Positions 11,504-20,514 of a stretch of DNA of 64,000 bases are shown piece by piece (the first letter of the stretch is position 1; each line of letters opens with the position of its first letter). The notes under the pieces were generated by a model that did no database searches, was not told the DNA's origin, and saw nothing but the letters and a program-made list of their open reading frames with translations. A program made the translations under genes and the position numbers. This DNA comes from Exiguobacterium qingdaonense (GTDB taxonomy: Bacteria > Bacillota > Bacilli > Exiguobacteriales > Exiguobacteriaceae): NCBI RefSeq assembly GCF_018617855.1, contig NZ_JACSKY010000011.1, positions 1 through 64,000 on the forward strand, read 5' to 3'.

Positions 11504-12364
11504 ATGAGCAAAAAGCTAAAATTAGGATTACTCGCTGCCATGACCGCGGTCATCATGCTGATGGCAGGCTGTGTGGATCCGTCTACCATCCAAGCCGAAC
11601 CAGTTACGGCTGACTCAGAAGGTTTTTGGGCGAAATATTTCGTATGGCCACTCGCATGGCTTTTGAAGGAAGTTGCTTACTTAGTCGGTGGCCCGTGGCA
11701 ATACGGGATTTCAATCATCATCGCGACGATTATCGTCCGGTTGTTGATTCTTCCGCTCATGATCAAGCAGACGAAGAGTATGGGCGCTATGCAAGTGTTG
11801 CAACCAGAAATGCTGAAGCTTCGTGAAAAGTACAGCTCGAAAGACCAGGAAACACAACGTAAACTTCAAGAAGAGATGATGAAACTTTATCAAGAGTACC
11901 AAATCAACCCTCTCGCAGGATGTTTGCCAATCTTGATTCAAATGCCGATCCTCTTCGCGTTCTATGATGCGATTCGTCGTACGCCTGAGATTTTCGAAGC
12001 GAACTTCCTATGGTTCGACCTCGGTGCTCCGGACCCGACGTTCATCTTGCCGTTTTTAGCGGCAATCTTGACATATGCTCAGCAGAAAATTTCGATGGCT
12101 GGCCAAGAGCAGAACCCGCAATTGAAGATGATGTTATATATCTTCCCGGTCATGATTTTCATCATGTCGATTAACCTTCCAGCTGCCCTCTCCTTGTACT
12201 GGGTAGTCGGTTACATCATCTCGATCATCGTCACGATGGCAATCATGCTCCCGATGCGTGAGAAGATGAAGGTTGCGGCTGAAGCGAAAATTGCTGCGAA
12301 AGAAGCAGAACGTGCAGCGCTTGCCGAAGAAGAAAAGAAAAACAAAAAGAAAAAACGTAAATAA
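11504..12364 (+). CDS. yidC: Membrane protein insertase YidC/OxaA/SpoIIIJ
   Basis: A 286-residue lipoprotein-type insertase that helps newly made membrane proteins enter the bilayer, alone or with SecYEG. The lipobox LMAGC places the lipidated Cys at C23. Five membrane segments follow, including the conserved [24 protein letters not shown] helix whose Arg sits in the membrane cavity. A positively charged [21 protein letters not shown] tail contacts the ribosome. In most Bacillales the RNA-binding gene jag/khpB follows directly. Here it is missing and a DUF308 gene follows instead, after a strong terminator. Confidence 0.97.
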   Translation: MSKKLKLGLLAAMTAVIMLMAGCVDPSTIQAEPVTADSEGFWAKYFVWPLAWLLKEVAYLVGGPWQYGISIIIATIIVRLLILPLMIKQTKSMGAMQVLQPEMLKLREKYSSKDQETQRKLQEEMMKLYQEYQINPLAGCLPILIQMPILFAFYDAIRRTPEIFEANFLWFDLGAPDPTFILPFLAAILTYAQQKISMAGQEQNPQLKMMLYIFPVMIFIMSINLPAALSLYWVVGYIISIIVTMAIMLPMREKMKVAAEAKIAAKEAERAALAEEEKKNKKKKRK

Positions 12365-12369
12365 TCACT

Positions 12370-12402
12370 AAGCTGAGTGTCTCCTGACGCTCAGCTTTTT
12401 TT
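12370..12402 (+). terminator. Terminator of yidC
   Basis: AGCTGAGTG pairs with CGCTCAGCT (one GU pair) across a short loop and is followed by eight T. A textbook intrinsic terminator. Confidence 0.9.
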
Positions 12403-12465
12403 TGTGGATTGCGTGTCGAAGAGACGGGAATAGTAAAAGAAACGAGTAAACGGAGGTGTGGGAAA

Positions 12466-13011
12466 ATGGAGGCATTCATTCATCGTCTGGAACGTTCGAC
12501 GTTATGGCAAGCAATCCTTTACTTTGTACTCGGTGTTCTCATTCTGTTGTATCCTCGATTTTTCTTTGATGTCATGGTATACGTCATCGCCGGTTATTTG
12601 GCCATCATGGGAGGTTGGATGATTTTCCAAGGGATGCGCAGGCGTCAGGGAGGATTGCCACCTGCTTTCTTTATGGGGATCATTCACTTGATTTTGGCAG
12701 CGGTCGTCTTTTTCTTCGCTGAGACGTTAGCGAGTCTTCTGCCGATTTTAATCGGAGCCCTGTTTTTGATGGGTGGAATCATCCGTCTGATTCAGGCGCT
12801 CGGATATCGTCAATCGATGGCGAGACGATGGCTTTGGTTTTTGATTGGAAGCATATTGTGGATTGCTGTCGGCATTCTCATGTTGACGAATCCGTTCAGT
12901 AGTCTGCTCGTCTTATTTCAACTGTTCGGTGGAGTCCTCATTGCGATTGCGGTACTAGAGCTGTTCCTCTACTTCACGATTCGCTCGACGAAGCGGCAAG
13001 TCCGACCTTGA
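12466..13011 (+). CDS. DUF308/HdeD-family membrane protein
   Basis: 181 residues from the ATG at 12466, which follows GGAGGTGTG. The frame is open from 12409 but without a better start. The protein is almost entirely hydrophobic, with about six membrane helices arranged as three pairs (for example LYFVLGVLILLYPRFFFDVMVYVIAGYLAIMGGW). This repeated pairing is typical of the HdeD/DUF308 family, associated with acid resistance in enterobacteria but of unknown role in Firmicutes. It occupies the place normally held by jag/khpB and stands alone between two terminators. Confidence 0.75.
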   Translation: MEAFIHRLERSTLWQAILYFVLGVLILLYPRFFFDVMVYVIAGYLAIMGGWMIFQGMRRRQGGLPPAFFMGIIHLILAAVVFFFAETLASLLPILIGALFLMGGIIRLIQALGYRQSMARRWLWFLIGSILWIAVGILMLTNPFSSLLVLFQLFGGVLIAIAVLELFLYFTIRSTKRQVRP

Positions 13012-13012
13012 A

Positions 13013-13050
13013 AACAAGCCAAGCCGTCCTAAAATGAGGGACGGCTTGTT
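13013..13050. terminator. Bidirectional terminator between convergent genes
   Basis: AAGCCGTCC pairs with GGACGGCTT around a ten-base loop. T-rich ends on both strands make it usable from both sides. It overlaps the last codons of the minus-strand nucleotidyltransferase gene. Confidence 0.6.
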
Positions 13051-13787
13051 TCTCGTTGAAGCAACTGTTCCATGAACGGTCCGAAAACATTGAAGTCGGA
13101 AAGGGAAGCGAAAAAAGATTGCTCTTCCTTGAGTCGCTCCATATAGATGTGGGCGGCTTTTTCGTGCGAGCCGGGCGTCAATTGGTCATAAAACGGATGT
13201 AAATCGATTGTACGTTGCTTTGTCACATCCTTTAATCCGAGGGAAGCCCGCTCTGGTGTATGATGGGCGGCTAACACATATGCGAAATGATTCATCCCTT
13301 GCCGAAGCATTTCAGTTGCCCATATGTCATTGCCCCGATTTCGAGATTTCGTATATTGAAAAAAGAACCAAATGGCATCGAACGCATGCTCATTTATCGC
13401 TCTCTCATCCAGTTGCAATGAAGTGGCATGCATAGCGAGCCGCTGCTGTGGGTCGTAGAGTACATGAATCGAGTCTTGATGATTCAATGAATCTTCTGTG
13501 ACCGTGAACAGATCGAGATGTAAGAAATCATCAAAGACGGCGATGAGTTGTGGTGCGACGATATGAATCTCGTCTTTCAGTAAGGTTGGACGATAGGCGT
13601 GTAGGTGCTCGAGGCGCCTCGATTGAAAGGAGACTTCCTCATCGGGATGAACCATGACGTAAAGGTCGATGTCGGAGTGTTCATCCGCCTCCCCACGACC
13701 GAACGAACCTTTCATGAAGATGGCTTGGACGGCCTCATCTTGTTTCAATCGTTCCGTGATGACGTGAATCGCGTTTTGCTGGTTCAT
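13029..13787 (-). CDS. Nucleotidyltransferase-fold protein (aminoglycoside nucleotidyltransferase-like)
   Basis: 252 residues from the ATG at 13787, preceded by AGAGGGG. The longer frame to 13886 has no ribosome-binding site. The N-terminal half has the polymerase-beta nucleotidyltransferase signature GSFGRGE..SDIDLYV (about 27-43), with the metal-binding Asp pair. The C-terminal half is helical, as in kanamycin or streptomycin nucleotidyltransferase relatives. It probably transfers a nucleotide to a small molecule or protein, but the substrate cannot be told. It is on the opposite strand to nearly everything around it, in the gap where jag/khpB normally lies, which suggests later insertion. 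Confidence 0.7.
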   Translation of the reverse strand: MNQQNAIHVITERLKQDEAVQAIFMKGSFGRGEADEHSDIDLYVMVHPDEEVSFQSRRLEHLHAYRPTLLKDEIHIVAPQLIAVFDDFLHLDLFTVTEDSLNHQDSIHVLYDPQQRLAMHATSLQLDERAINEHAFDAIWFFFQYTKSRNRGNDIWATEMLRQGMNHFAYVLAAHHTPERASLGLKDVTKQRTIDLHPFYDQLTPGSHEKAAHIYMERLKEEQSFFASLSDFNVFGPFMEQLLQRETSRPSF

Positions 13788-13876
13788 GTGAATCCCCTCT
13801 TTCTTATGTAAATATATTCCTTTATTGTACGAAAATAAAGATAGGATCTGCAATGACTTCACCGATAGGCCGACTC

Positions 13877-13905
13877 TTTCGTTCAAGTCGAATATCGTGT
13901 ATAGT
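13877..13905 (+). promoter_or_regulatory. Possible mnmE promoter
   Basis: TTTCGT and TATAGT are spaced by 17 bases, with a G-rich TG just before the -10. It lies about 50 bases before the mnmE start. The match is weak at the -35. Confidence 0.35.
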
Positions 13906-13957
13906 AGGTTCGTTATGCATATGATAGAAGAAGATGTTTAGGTTTGGAGGGAGAAAG

Positions 13958-15337
13958 ATGCTAGAGTTTGACACGATTACAGCGATTTCGACGCCGATGG
14001 GTGAAGGTGCCATCGGGATTGTCCGGTTATCGGGCGATTTGGCGGTCGAAACGGTGAACAATGTGTTTTCTGGAAAAGACTTAACAACAGTCGATTCACA
14101 TACGATTCATTATGGAACGTTGAAACGTCCTGATACGGGCGAAGTGGTAGATGAAGTCATGGTCAGTATTATGCGCGCACCGAAGACGTTCACGCGAGAA
14201 GATGTCGTCGAGATCAATTGTCATGGAGGCGTCGTGGCGGTCAATCGTGTCCTAGAGCTCATTCTCGACCAACGAGACATCCGTCTAGCAGAACCGGGCG
14301 AGTTCACGAAACGTGCCTTTTTGAATGGACGCATCGACTTGTCTCAGGCGGAAGCCGTCATGGACCTGATTCGAGCGAAGACCGATCGGGCGATGAACGT
14401 CGCGATGGCGCAAATGGAAGGACGTTTGTCACGTCTCGTCCGCGAGTTACGTCAGCAATTACTCGAGACGATTGCGGCAGTCGAGGTCAACATCGACTAT
14501 CCAGAGTATGATGCGGAAGAGATGACACAGGCCATCGTCGAAGAGAAAGCGGGTGAGGTCAAACGTATCCTCGAGCAGTTACTCGAAACGGCGAAACAAG
14601 GCAAGATCTTACGCGAAGGTTTAGGAACGGCGATTATCGGTCGACCAAACGTCGGAAAATCTTCCTTGATGAATACGCTCGTTCAAGAGACGAAGGCGAT
14701 TGTCACAGAAATCGCCGGTACGACGCGTGATACGATTGAAGAATACGTCAATGTGAAAGGTGTTCCGCTCAAACTGATTGATACTGCAGGGATTCGGGAG
14801 ACGGAAGACATTGTGGAACGGATCGGTGTGGAAAAATCGAGGAAGGCGTTAGAAGCGGCAGACTTGGTTCTTCTCGTCCTGAACGGTCATGAAGGATTGA
14901 CCGTCGAGGATGAGGCATTGTTTGAGGCCGTCAAAGGGATGAACGCCATCATCATCATCAACAAGACGGACTTGCCACAAAACATGGATTCTTCTAAGCT
15001 AGAGAAACTAGCGGCAGGACGTCCGATCGTGGCGACGTCGCTCTTACTAGATGAGGGAATCGATGCTCTAGAAGCGGCCATCGCGAACCTCTTCTTCGCA
15101 AAAGGCGTCGAGTCACAAGATATGACGTATATTTCGAACGCTCGACACATTCAGTTAATTAAACGGACGATTGGACAAATCGATGAGGCGCTCGGGAGTG
15201 CTGTCATGAATATGCCAATCGACATGGTCCAAATCGATTTACGTCGTGCGTGGGACACGCTCGGTGAAATCAATGGAGATACCGTACAGGAGAGCTTGAT
15301 TGATCAGCTCTTTTCACAGTTTTGTCTTGGGAAATAA
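13958..15337 (+). CDS. mnmE: tRNA uridine-5-carboxymethylaminomethyl modification GTPase MnmE
   Basis: 459 residues from the ATG at 13958 (GGAGGGAG upstream). The folate-binding N-terminal domain starts [23 protein letters not shown]. The inserted GTPase domain shows [19 protein letters not shown] and NKTD. The last residues, FCLGK, carry the conserved Cys of the CxGK end. With MnmG it installs the cmnm5 group on U34 of tRNAs reading split codon boxes. mnmG follows 15 bases downstream, so the two partners are co-transcribed. Confidence 0.97.
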   Translation: MLEFDTITAISTPMGEGAIGIVRLSGDLAVETVNNVFSGKDLTTVDSHTIHYGTLKRPDTGEVVDEVMVSIMRAPKTFTREDVVEINCHGGVVAVNRVLELILDQRDIRLAEPGEFTKRAFLNGRIDLSQAEAVMDLIRAKTDRAMNVAMAQMEGRLSRLVRELRQQLLETIAAVEVNIDYPEYDAEEMTQAIVEEKAGEVKRILEQLLETAKQGKILREGLGTAIIGRPNVGKSSLMNTLVQETKAIVTEIAGTTRDTIEEYVNVKGVPLKLIDTAGIRETEDIVERIGVEKSRKALEAADLVLLVLNGHEGLTVEDEALFEAVKGMNAIIIINKTDLPQNMDSSKLEKLAAGRPIVATSLLLDEGIDALEAAIANLFFAKGVESQDMTYISNARHIQLIKRTIGQIDEALGSAVMNMPIDMVQIDLRRAWDTLGEINGDTVQESLIDQLFSQFCLGK

Positions 15338-15352
15338 TAAGGAGGAACGAAT

Positions 15353-17239
15353 ATGGCTTATACGGCAGGCGAGTTTGACGTTATCGTCATCGGGGCCGGG
15401 CACGCAGGGATAGAAGCGGCACTCGCATCGGCTCGAATGGGTGTGAAAACAGCGATGCTCACCATGAACCCCGATATGGTTGGATTCATGTATTGCAACC
15501 CGTCAATCGGTGGACCAGCGAAAGGAATCGTCGTACGTGAAATCGATGCTCTCGGCGGGGAGATGGGTCGTGCAATTGACGCGACATATATTCAGATGAA
15601 GATGCTCAACACATCGAAAGGTCCCGCAGTACGTGCGCTTCGTGCACAGGCGGACAAATTCCAATATCAAAATCATATGAAGAAAGTGCTTGAAGACGAG
15701 CCGAACCTGTTGCTCCGTCAGGCATTGGTTGAACGTTTATTGATTGAAGATGGAGAAGTACGTGGCGTGGTAACGAACACGGGTTCAGAATATCGCGCGA
15801 AGGCCGTCATCGTCACGACAGGAACGTTCATGCGTGGTCAAATCATCATCGGTGAACTGGCATACGAAAGTGGTCCGAACAATCAGATGCCATCGGTCGA
15901 GCTATCGAAGCATCTAGAAGAACTCGGTCTTGAATTGGTTCGGTTCAAAACGGGCACACCGCCACGAATCGACGGGAAGACAATCGATTATTCGAAGACG
16001 GAGATTCAGCCAGGAGACGAGAATCCATCGTTCTTCTCATACACGTCGACGGATTTGAATCCAATCGAACAAATCCCATGCTGGCTCACGTATACGAGTG
16101 AGCGCACGCACCAATTGATTGATGAGAACTTGCATCGCTCACCGATGTACTCGGGTGCAATCAAAGGTACGGGACCACGTTATTGCCCATCGATTGAAGA
16201 TAAGGTCGTTCGATTCAATGACAAACCGCGTCACCAAATCTTCTTAGAGCCAGAAGGACGCGACACAGAAGAAATCTATGTCCAAGGCTTCTCGACGAGT
16301 ATGCCGGAAGACGTGCAACATCAAATGCTTCGGACAATCCCGGGGCTTGAACATTCAGAGATGATGCGTCCCGGTTATGCGATTGAGTACGATGCGGTCG
16401 TACCGACACAACTGTGGCCGACGCTCGAAACAAAGGCAGTCCCAGGACTTTTCACAGCTGGACAAATCAACGGGACGAGCGGCTATGAAGAAGCGGCCGG
16501 ACAAGGGATCATGGCTGGAATCAATGCCGCATGCAAAGTGCTCGGTAAAGATTCGGTCATCTTGGACCGTTCCCAGGCATATATCGGTGTCTTGATCGAT
16601 GACCTCGTGACGAAAGGGACGAACGAACCGTATCGCCTTCTCACATCTCGTGCCGAATATCGTCTCTTGTTGCGCCATGACAACGCAGACCTACGACTCA
16701 GCGACATCGGACATGAGATCGGCTTACTTTCAGAAGAACGACATGCACATCTAAACGGGAAGCGTGAAGCGATTGAAAAAGAAGTGAAGCGTCTCTCGTC
16801 GCTAGTCGTCAAACCGACACCTGAAGTCAATGCGATGCTCGAATCGGTCGGTGCACATCCGCTCAAAGAAGCGACACATGCCAATATCCTGTTGAAGCGT
16901 CCAGAAGTGTCGTATGAAGCGCTTATGACGGTCGTCCCATCAACAGACGAGTTGGCGTTTGAAGTGAAAGAACAAGTCGAGATTCAAGTGAAGTACGAAG
17001 GCTATATTTCAAAACAGCTCGAACAAGTCGAGAAGATGCGTCGTATGGAAGAAAAACGAATCCCAGAAAACTTGGACTACGATGCAATCGGTGGTCTCGC
17101 GACAGAAGCGAAACAAAAACTAAAACAAGTTCGTCCCCTTTCGATCGGACAAGCGTCACGTATCTCAGGCGTAAACCCGGCAGACGTGTCAATCTTGCTC
17201 GTCTATATCGAACAAGGACAATATGCGACGGTGGAGTGA
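15353..17239 (+). CDS. mnmG: tRNA uridine-5-carboxymethylaminomethyl modification FAD enzyme MnmG (GidA)
   Basis: A 628-residue FAD enzyme, the second half of the MnmEG complex. The dinucleotide-binding motif [17 protein letters not shown] lies at the N-terminus, followed by [10 protein letters not shown] and the second FAD signature [17 protein letters not shown]. The C-terminal helical domain, which binds MnmE and tRNA, ends with the conserved [18 protein letters not shown]. It starts after AAGGAGGAACGAAT. The rsmG start lies four bases after its stop. Confidence 0.97.
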   Translation: MAYTAGEFDVIVIGAGHAGIEAALASARMGVKTAMLTMNPDMVGFMYCNPSIGGPAKGIVVREIDALGGEMGRAIDATYIQMKMLNTSKGPAVRALRAQADKFQYQNHMKKVLEDEPNLLLRQALVERLLIEDGEVRGVVTNTGSEYRAKAVIVTTGTFMRGQIIIGELAYESGPNNQMPSVELSKHLEELGLELVRFKTGTPPRIDGKTIDYSKTEIQPGDENPSFFSYTSTDLNPIEQIPCWLTYTSERTHQLIDENLHRSPMYSGAIKGTGPRYCPSIEDKVVRFNDKPRHQIFLEPEGRDTEEIYVQGFSTSMPEDVQHQMLRTIPGLEHSEMMRPGYAIEYDAVVPTQLWPTLETKAVPGLFTAGQINGTSGYEEAAGQGIMAGINAACKVLGKDSVILDRSQAYIGVLIDDLVTKGTNEPYRLLTSRAEYRLLLRHDNADLRLSDIGHEIGLLSEERHAHLNGKREAIEKEVKRLSSLVVKPTPEVNAMLESVGAHPLKEATHANILLKRPEVSYEALMTVVPSTDELAFEVKEQVEIQVKYEGYISKQLEQVEKMRRMEEKRIPENLDYDAIGGLATEAKQKLKQVRPLSIGQASRISGVNPADVSILLVYIEQGQYATVE

Positions 17240-17243
17240 AACG

Positions 17244-17960
17244 ATGAACGAATCTCAATTTGTTGAAGCGTTACGAGCTGAAGGGTTTGAGCTGAGTGAG
17301 ACGCAACTCACTCAGTTCAAACGTTACTTTGAAATGCTCGTCGAATGGAATGAAAAAATGAATTTAACGGCCATCACGGACCGAGAAGAAGTGTATTTGA
17401 AACATTTTTATGATTCGCTTAGCGCAGCGTTTCATTTCGATTTCACGAAAGTCGAAACGTTGTGCGACGTAGGAGCTGGGGCAGGTTTCCCGAGTCTCCC
17501 TCTAAAGATTTTATTCCCACACTTACACGTCACGATCATCGACTCATTGAACAAGCGCATCACGTTCTTGAACGAGTTGGCCCTCGCCCTCGGATTAGAA
17601 GGAGTCGCGTTCCACCATGGTCGTGCCGAGGAGTTCGGGAAAAATAAAAAGTTCCGTGAGCAGTTTGATGTCGTCACCGCACGTGCGGTCGCCCGCATGA
17701 CCGTGTTGGCGGAATACTGTTTACCGCTTGCGAAAGTGGGCGGGAATTTCGTTGCGCTCAAAGCAGCTAAAGTAGCAGACGAGATGACAGATGCAAAAAA
17801 TGCATTGGCTGTTTTAGGCGGGAAAGAAAAAGCGACACACCAGTTCCTATTGCCAGGAGAGATGAGTGAGCGTAATATCGTAGTTGTAGATAAACTACGA
17901 AAAACGCCTGGGAAATATCCGCGTAAAGCGGGGACACCGGCAAAAGAGCCACTTATCTGA
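17244..17960 (+). CDS. rsmG: 16S rRNA (guanine527-N7)-methyltransferase RsmG (GidB)
   Basis: 238 residues, starting at the ATG at 17244. RsmG methylates G527 of 16S rRNA, and its loss gives low-level streptomycin resistance. The SAM-binding motif [16 protein letters not shown] lies at 74-89. The N-terminal [20 protein letters not shown] is typical. It is the third gene of the mnmE-mnmG-rsmG unit. A parS-like palindrome begins directly after the stop codon. Confidence 0.96.
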   Translation: MNESQFVEALRAEGFELSETQLTQFKRYFEMLVEWNEKMNLTAITDREEVYLKHFYDSLSAAFHFDFTKVETLCDVGAGAGFPSLPLKILFPHLHVTIIDSLNKRITFLNELALALGLEGVAFHHGRAEEFGKNKKFREQFDVVTARAVARMTVLAEYCLPLAKVGGNFVALKAAKVADEMTDAKNALAVLGGKEKATHQFLLPGEMSERNIVVVDKLRKTPGKYPRKAGTPAKEPLI

Positions 17961-17966
17961 TGATGT

Positions 17967-17982
17967 CGTTTCACGTGAAACA
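17967..17982. promoter_or_regulatory. parS: parS site between rsmG and noc
   Basis: CGTTTCACGTGAAACA matches the parS consensus at 15 of 16 positions, with a perfect 14-base palindromic core. It lies about 80 bases upstream of noc and about 1 kb before parB. Confidence 0.85.
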
Positions 17983-17985
17983 AAA

Positions 17986-18020
17986 GCAGATTCCAGTGGT
18001 GGAGTCTGCTTATTTTTTTT
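17986..18020 (+). terminator. Terminator of the mnmE-mnmG-rsmG unit
   Basis: GCAGA-TTCCA pairs with TGGA-GTCTGC over a four-base loop, followed by TTATTTTTTTT. It ends just before the noc ribosome-binding site, so noc probably has its own supply of transcript or is expressed by read-through. Confidence 0.75.
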
Positions 18021-18040
18021 ACATAAAGGGGTGCCCAACG

Positions 18041-18925
18041 TTGAAGAATAGATTTGCGAAATTGTTCGGTGTGAACCGAAAAGACGAAGTTGCCGTGACG
18101 CAGATCGCGGAAGTTCGAGCGGATGATACGGTGCAAGAGCTGTCACTGTCACGATTGCGTCCGAACCGTTACCAGCCGCGTAAAGTATTCGAACCGGCTA
18201 AAATTGAGGAACTGGCAACGACGATTTCGGAACATGGACTCCTTCAACCGATTGTGGTTCGAAAGGCAGACGGGGACTGCTATGAAATCATTGCCGGTGA
18301 GCGTCGCTTCCGAGCGGTGAAATCACTCGGATGGTCGGCCATTCCGGCCATCGTTCGCGATATGGACGATGATACGACTGCCGCTCTTGCCTTAATTGAA
18401 AACTTGCAACGTGAGCAGTTAAGCCCGATCGAAGAGGCGGAAGCATATGATCGTTTACTTGCCTTGAACGGCTTGACCCAAGACGCGCTCGCAAAAAGTC
18501 TAGGAAAGAGCCAATCAACGATTGCCAACAAGTTGCGCTTGTTAAAATTGCCGGAAGATGTCAAACAGTCGCTTCGCGATCGACGAATCAATGAACGGCA
18601 CGCCCGTGCACTCTTACCGTTGAAAGAAGAAGGATTGCAACTTCAGGTGCTTGCAGAAGTGTTGGAACAAGACTTCAACGTCAAAGAGACAGAAGAGCGT
18701 GTCGCCTTTTTGACAACACCGATCGAAGAAGAGAAACGGAAACCGAAAAAACAACGTCGTCGGACGAAGAGCTTTGCGCGCGACACCCGAATCGCCATCA
18801 ACACGATTCGTGACTCAATCGATTTGATTGGTAAAACAGGGATTGATGTCCAAACTGAAGAAGTAGACGAAGAGGAATTTGTTGAAATTCGAATTCGCAT
18901 CCCGAAAGCGCGGCCTCAAAAATGA
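18041..18925 (+). CDS. noc: Nucleoid occlusion protein Noc
   Basis: 294 residues from a TTG start at 18041 (AAAGGGGTG upstream). The frame is open to 17960 but that part spans the terminator. The N-terminus MKNRFAKLFGVNRKDE matches the membrane-targeting amphipathic helix of Bacillus Noc. The CTP-binding ParB-type domain shows GERRFRA (87-93) and ENLQRE (120-125). The helix-turn-helix GKSQSTIANKLRLLKLP has the Gln and Lys of the Noc type where ParB has Arg and Ser/His. Noc binds Noc sites, spreads, and blocks Z-ring assembly over the nucleoid. Candidate sites are at 21767 and 43236. Confidence 0.93.
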   Translation: MKNRFAKLFGVNRKDEVAVTQIAEVRADDTVQELSLSRLRPNRYQPRKVFEPAKIEELATTISEHGLLQPIVVRKADGDCYEIIAGERRFRAVKSLGWSAIPAIVRDMDDDTTAALALIENLQREQLSPIEEAEAYDRLLALNGLTQDALAKSLGKSQSTIANKLRLLKLPEDVKQSLRDRRINERHARALLPLKEEGLQLQVLAEVLEQDFNVKETEERVAFLTTPIEEEKRKPKKQRRRTKSFARDTRIAINTIRDSIDLIGKTGIDVQTEEVDEEEFVEIRIRIPKARPQK

Positions 18926-18961
18926 GTCCGTGTTTTTTCATACGATGAAGGAGGTTCATAG

Positions 18962-19744
18962 ATGGAACGACTAGCCCTGAAATTTATTCGCCCGAATCCG
19001 AATCAGCCCCGAAAACAATTCGAGGTTGAAAAACTAGAAGAGTTGAAGCAATCGATTGAACGATACGGTGTGTTACAACCGATTGTGGTCCGGAAAGCGA
19101 CGGGGTACTACGAAATCATTGCCGGTGAACGACGTTTCCAGGCGGCAAAACTCGCCGGGAAGGAAGACATTCCTGCTTTAGTCGTCACGGCGGATTCCGA
19201 TCGCGTCATGGAGTTGGCGTTGATTGAAAACATTCAGCGTGCCGACTTGAACGCCATCGAAGAAGCGGTCGCTTACGAACAACTGATGCAAACACTCGGT
19301 CTGACGCAACAACAATTGGCTGACCGCGTCGGAAAGAGTCGGAGTCATGTGACGAATAGCCTTCGTCTCCTTCGTTTGCCGAGTTCAGTACAACATGCGG
19401 TCATGGTCGGAGAACTGACGATGGGTCATGCTCGGGCCATTACGGGCATGAAGTCGGAGCAGGCGATGGAGCAGATTGCAAAACGGGTCATCGCCGAACA
19501 CTGGACGGTTCGACGACTCGAACGACACTTACAAAAAGAGCGCACAGCAAAAAAGACGCCGAAGCAATCGAACGCAAATATCGAGGCGGTCGAAGCGGTG
19601 CTTGCCGAGCGTCTTCAAATGGATGTGTCGATTCGTCCGCGCCGAAAAGGCGGTGTCCTCGAGCTAAAATATTTTTCACAAGACGACTTGGAACAGTTGT
19701 TGACGCTATTATCGCCTCAAGACTTTGATTCGTCTCGTGACTGA
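18962..19744 (+). CDS. parB: ParB/Spo0J chromosome partitioning protein with missing N-terminal ParA-contact region
   Basis: 260 residues, starting at an ATG behind a strong AAGGAGG. The CTPase fold has PNPNQPRK (11-18), GERRFQA (56-62) and ENIQR (89-93). The helix-turn-helix is VGKSRSHVTNSLRLLRLP. The C-terminal dimer domain follows a KERTAKKTPK linker. Canonical Bacillus Spo0J has an extra N-terminal tail containing the GLGKG..ALF motif that stimulates ParA. Here the protein begins directly at the folded domain, as in ParA-less streptococci. No parA/soj lies between noc and parB: only 36 bases separate them. It can still recruit SMC through parS. Confidence 0.93.
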   Translation: MERLALKFIRPNPNQPRKQFEVEKLEELKQSIERYGVLQPIVVRKATGYYEIIAGERRFQAAKLAGKEDIPALVVTADSDRVMELALIENIQRADLNAIEEAVAYEQLMQTLGLTQQQLADRVGKSRSHVTNSLRLLRLPSSVQHAVMVGELTMGHARAITGMKSEQAMEQIAKRVIAEHWTVRRLERHLQKERTAKKTPKQSNANIEAVEAVLAERLQMDVSIRPRRKGGVLELKYFSQDDLEQLLTLLSPQDFDSSRD

Positions 19745-20343
19745 CGTAGACGTGTGATGGCGGCTTCCTCGTGATGGAGGCGACCGATTCGTGCGTCAAA
19801 ATCAACGAACCCTTCAGTGATGAAGCGGGCGAGTTCGTATACGAGATGGAGACGAGTATTTTGTAAAATCATCATTTCCATGAACCCACTCACATTGACA
19901 ACGGCTTTAATGTTGTAAGCGCCGACTGCGGGTAGTTCTTTTTGGACACCTGCACCGGGCGCAAGAGGCCCTTCTGAGAAGAAGACGTATCCGACACTCG
20001 ACAAACGTCCGAGGCAGGCGTCGATGGCAATGATGAGCGGCTGATGAAAGCGAGTCTGAATTTCATGTAGCGTCTCTACCAAATTGAGCGCATGTACAGG
20101 TTTCGTCAACGTACCATATACATGTACATTCCGAATGTGACGCTCTTCCAAAAACGTTCCGACGAGGGGGCCGAGCGAATCACCTGTCGAGCGGTCTGAA
20201 CCGATGCACACAAGCACGATGGGACGATGGGTTTCATCGACAAGTTGTTCGTAGAGTTGGTCCGCAAGCAATCTCGATCCACTCCGTTCAGTGTGTTCAA
20301 TGAAGAAGGAGTATGGTTTATGAGGTTTTAAGCGAAACGGCAT
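19717..20343 (-). CDS. yyaC: YyaC-like protein (DUF1256, GPR-protease-like fold)
   Basis: 208 residues from the ATG at 20343, nine bases from AAGAGAGG. The motif VCIGSDRSTGDSLGPLVG and the DAC/GAGVQKELPAVG segments are those of YyaC, which resembles the spore germination protease GPR. In Bacillus yyaC lies right after spo0J and is sporulation-associated. The surrounding genes give no sign of a spore-forming organism, so a vegetative role is likely. It converges on parB with a 28-base overlap of coding sequence and no visible terminator between them. Confidence 0.85.
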   Translation of the reverse strand: MPFRLKPHKPYSFFIEHTERSGSRLLADQLYEQLVDETHRPIVLVCIGSDRSTGDSLGPLVGTFLEERHIRNVHVYGTLTKPVHALNLVETLHEIQTRFHQPLIIAIDACLGRLSSVGYVFFSEGPLAPGAGVQKELPAVGAYNIKAVVNVSGFMEMMILQNTRLHLVYELARFITEGFVDFDARIGRLHHEEAAITRLRQSRDESKS

Positions 20344-20514
20344 GAATCTCATCCTCTCTTCTAAGCTGCCTATTCGTAGTTGCAGTTGGGGGATTGATCT
20401 CGTATTAAACCATTCCCAAAAGTGGAAAACTTCTAAACTTCCGAATGCAGGGTTTGAGAAAAGTCATGAAATGTGTTTGAATGATTGAGAATCTATGACT
20501 TTTGAGGTGAAAAG

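Noticed and set aside
17432-18136. Minus-strand 234-residue frame over rsmG and noc
   Set aside because: Shadow of two real genes, no site and no family features.
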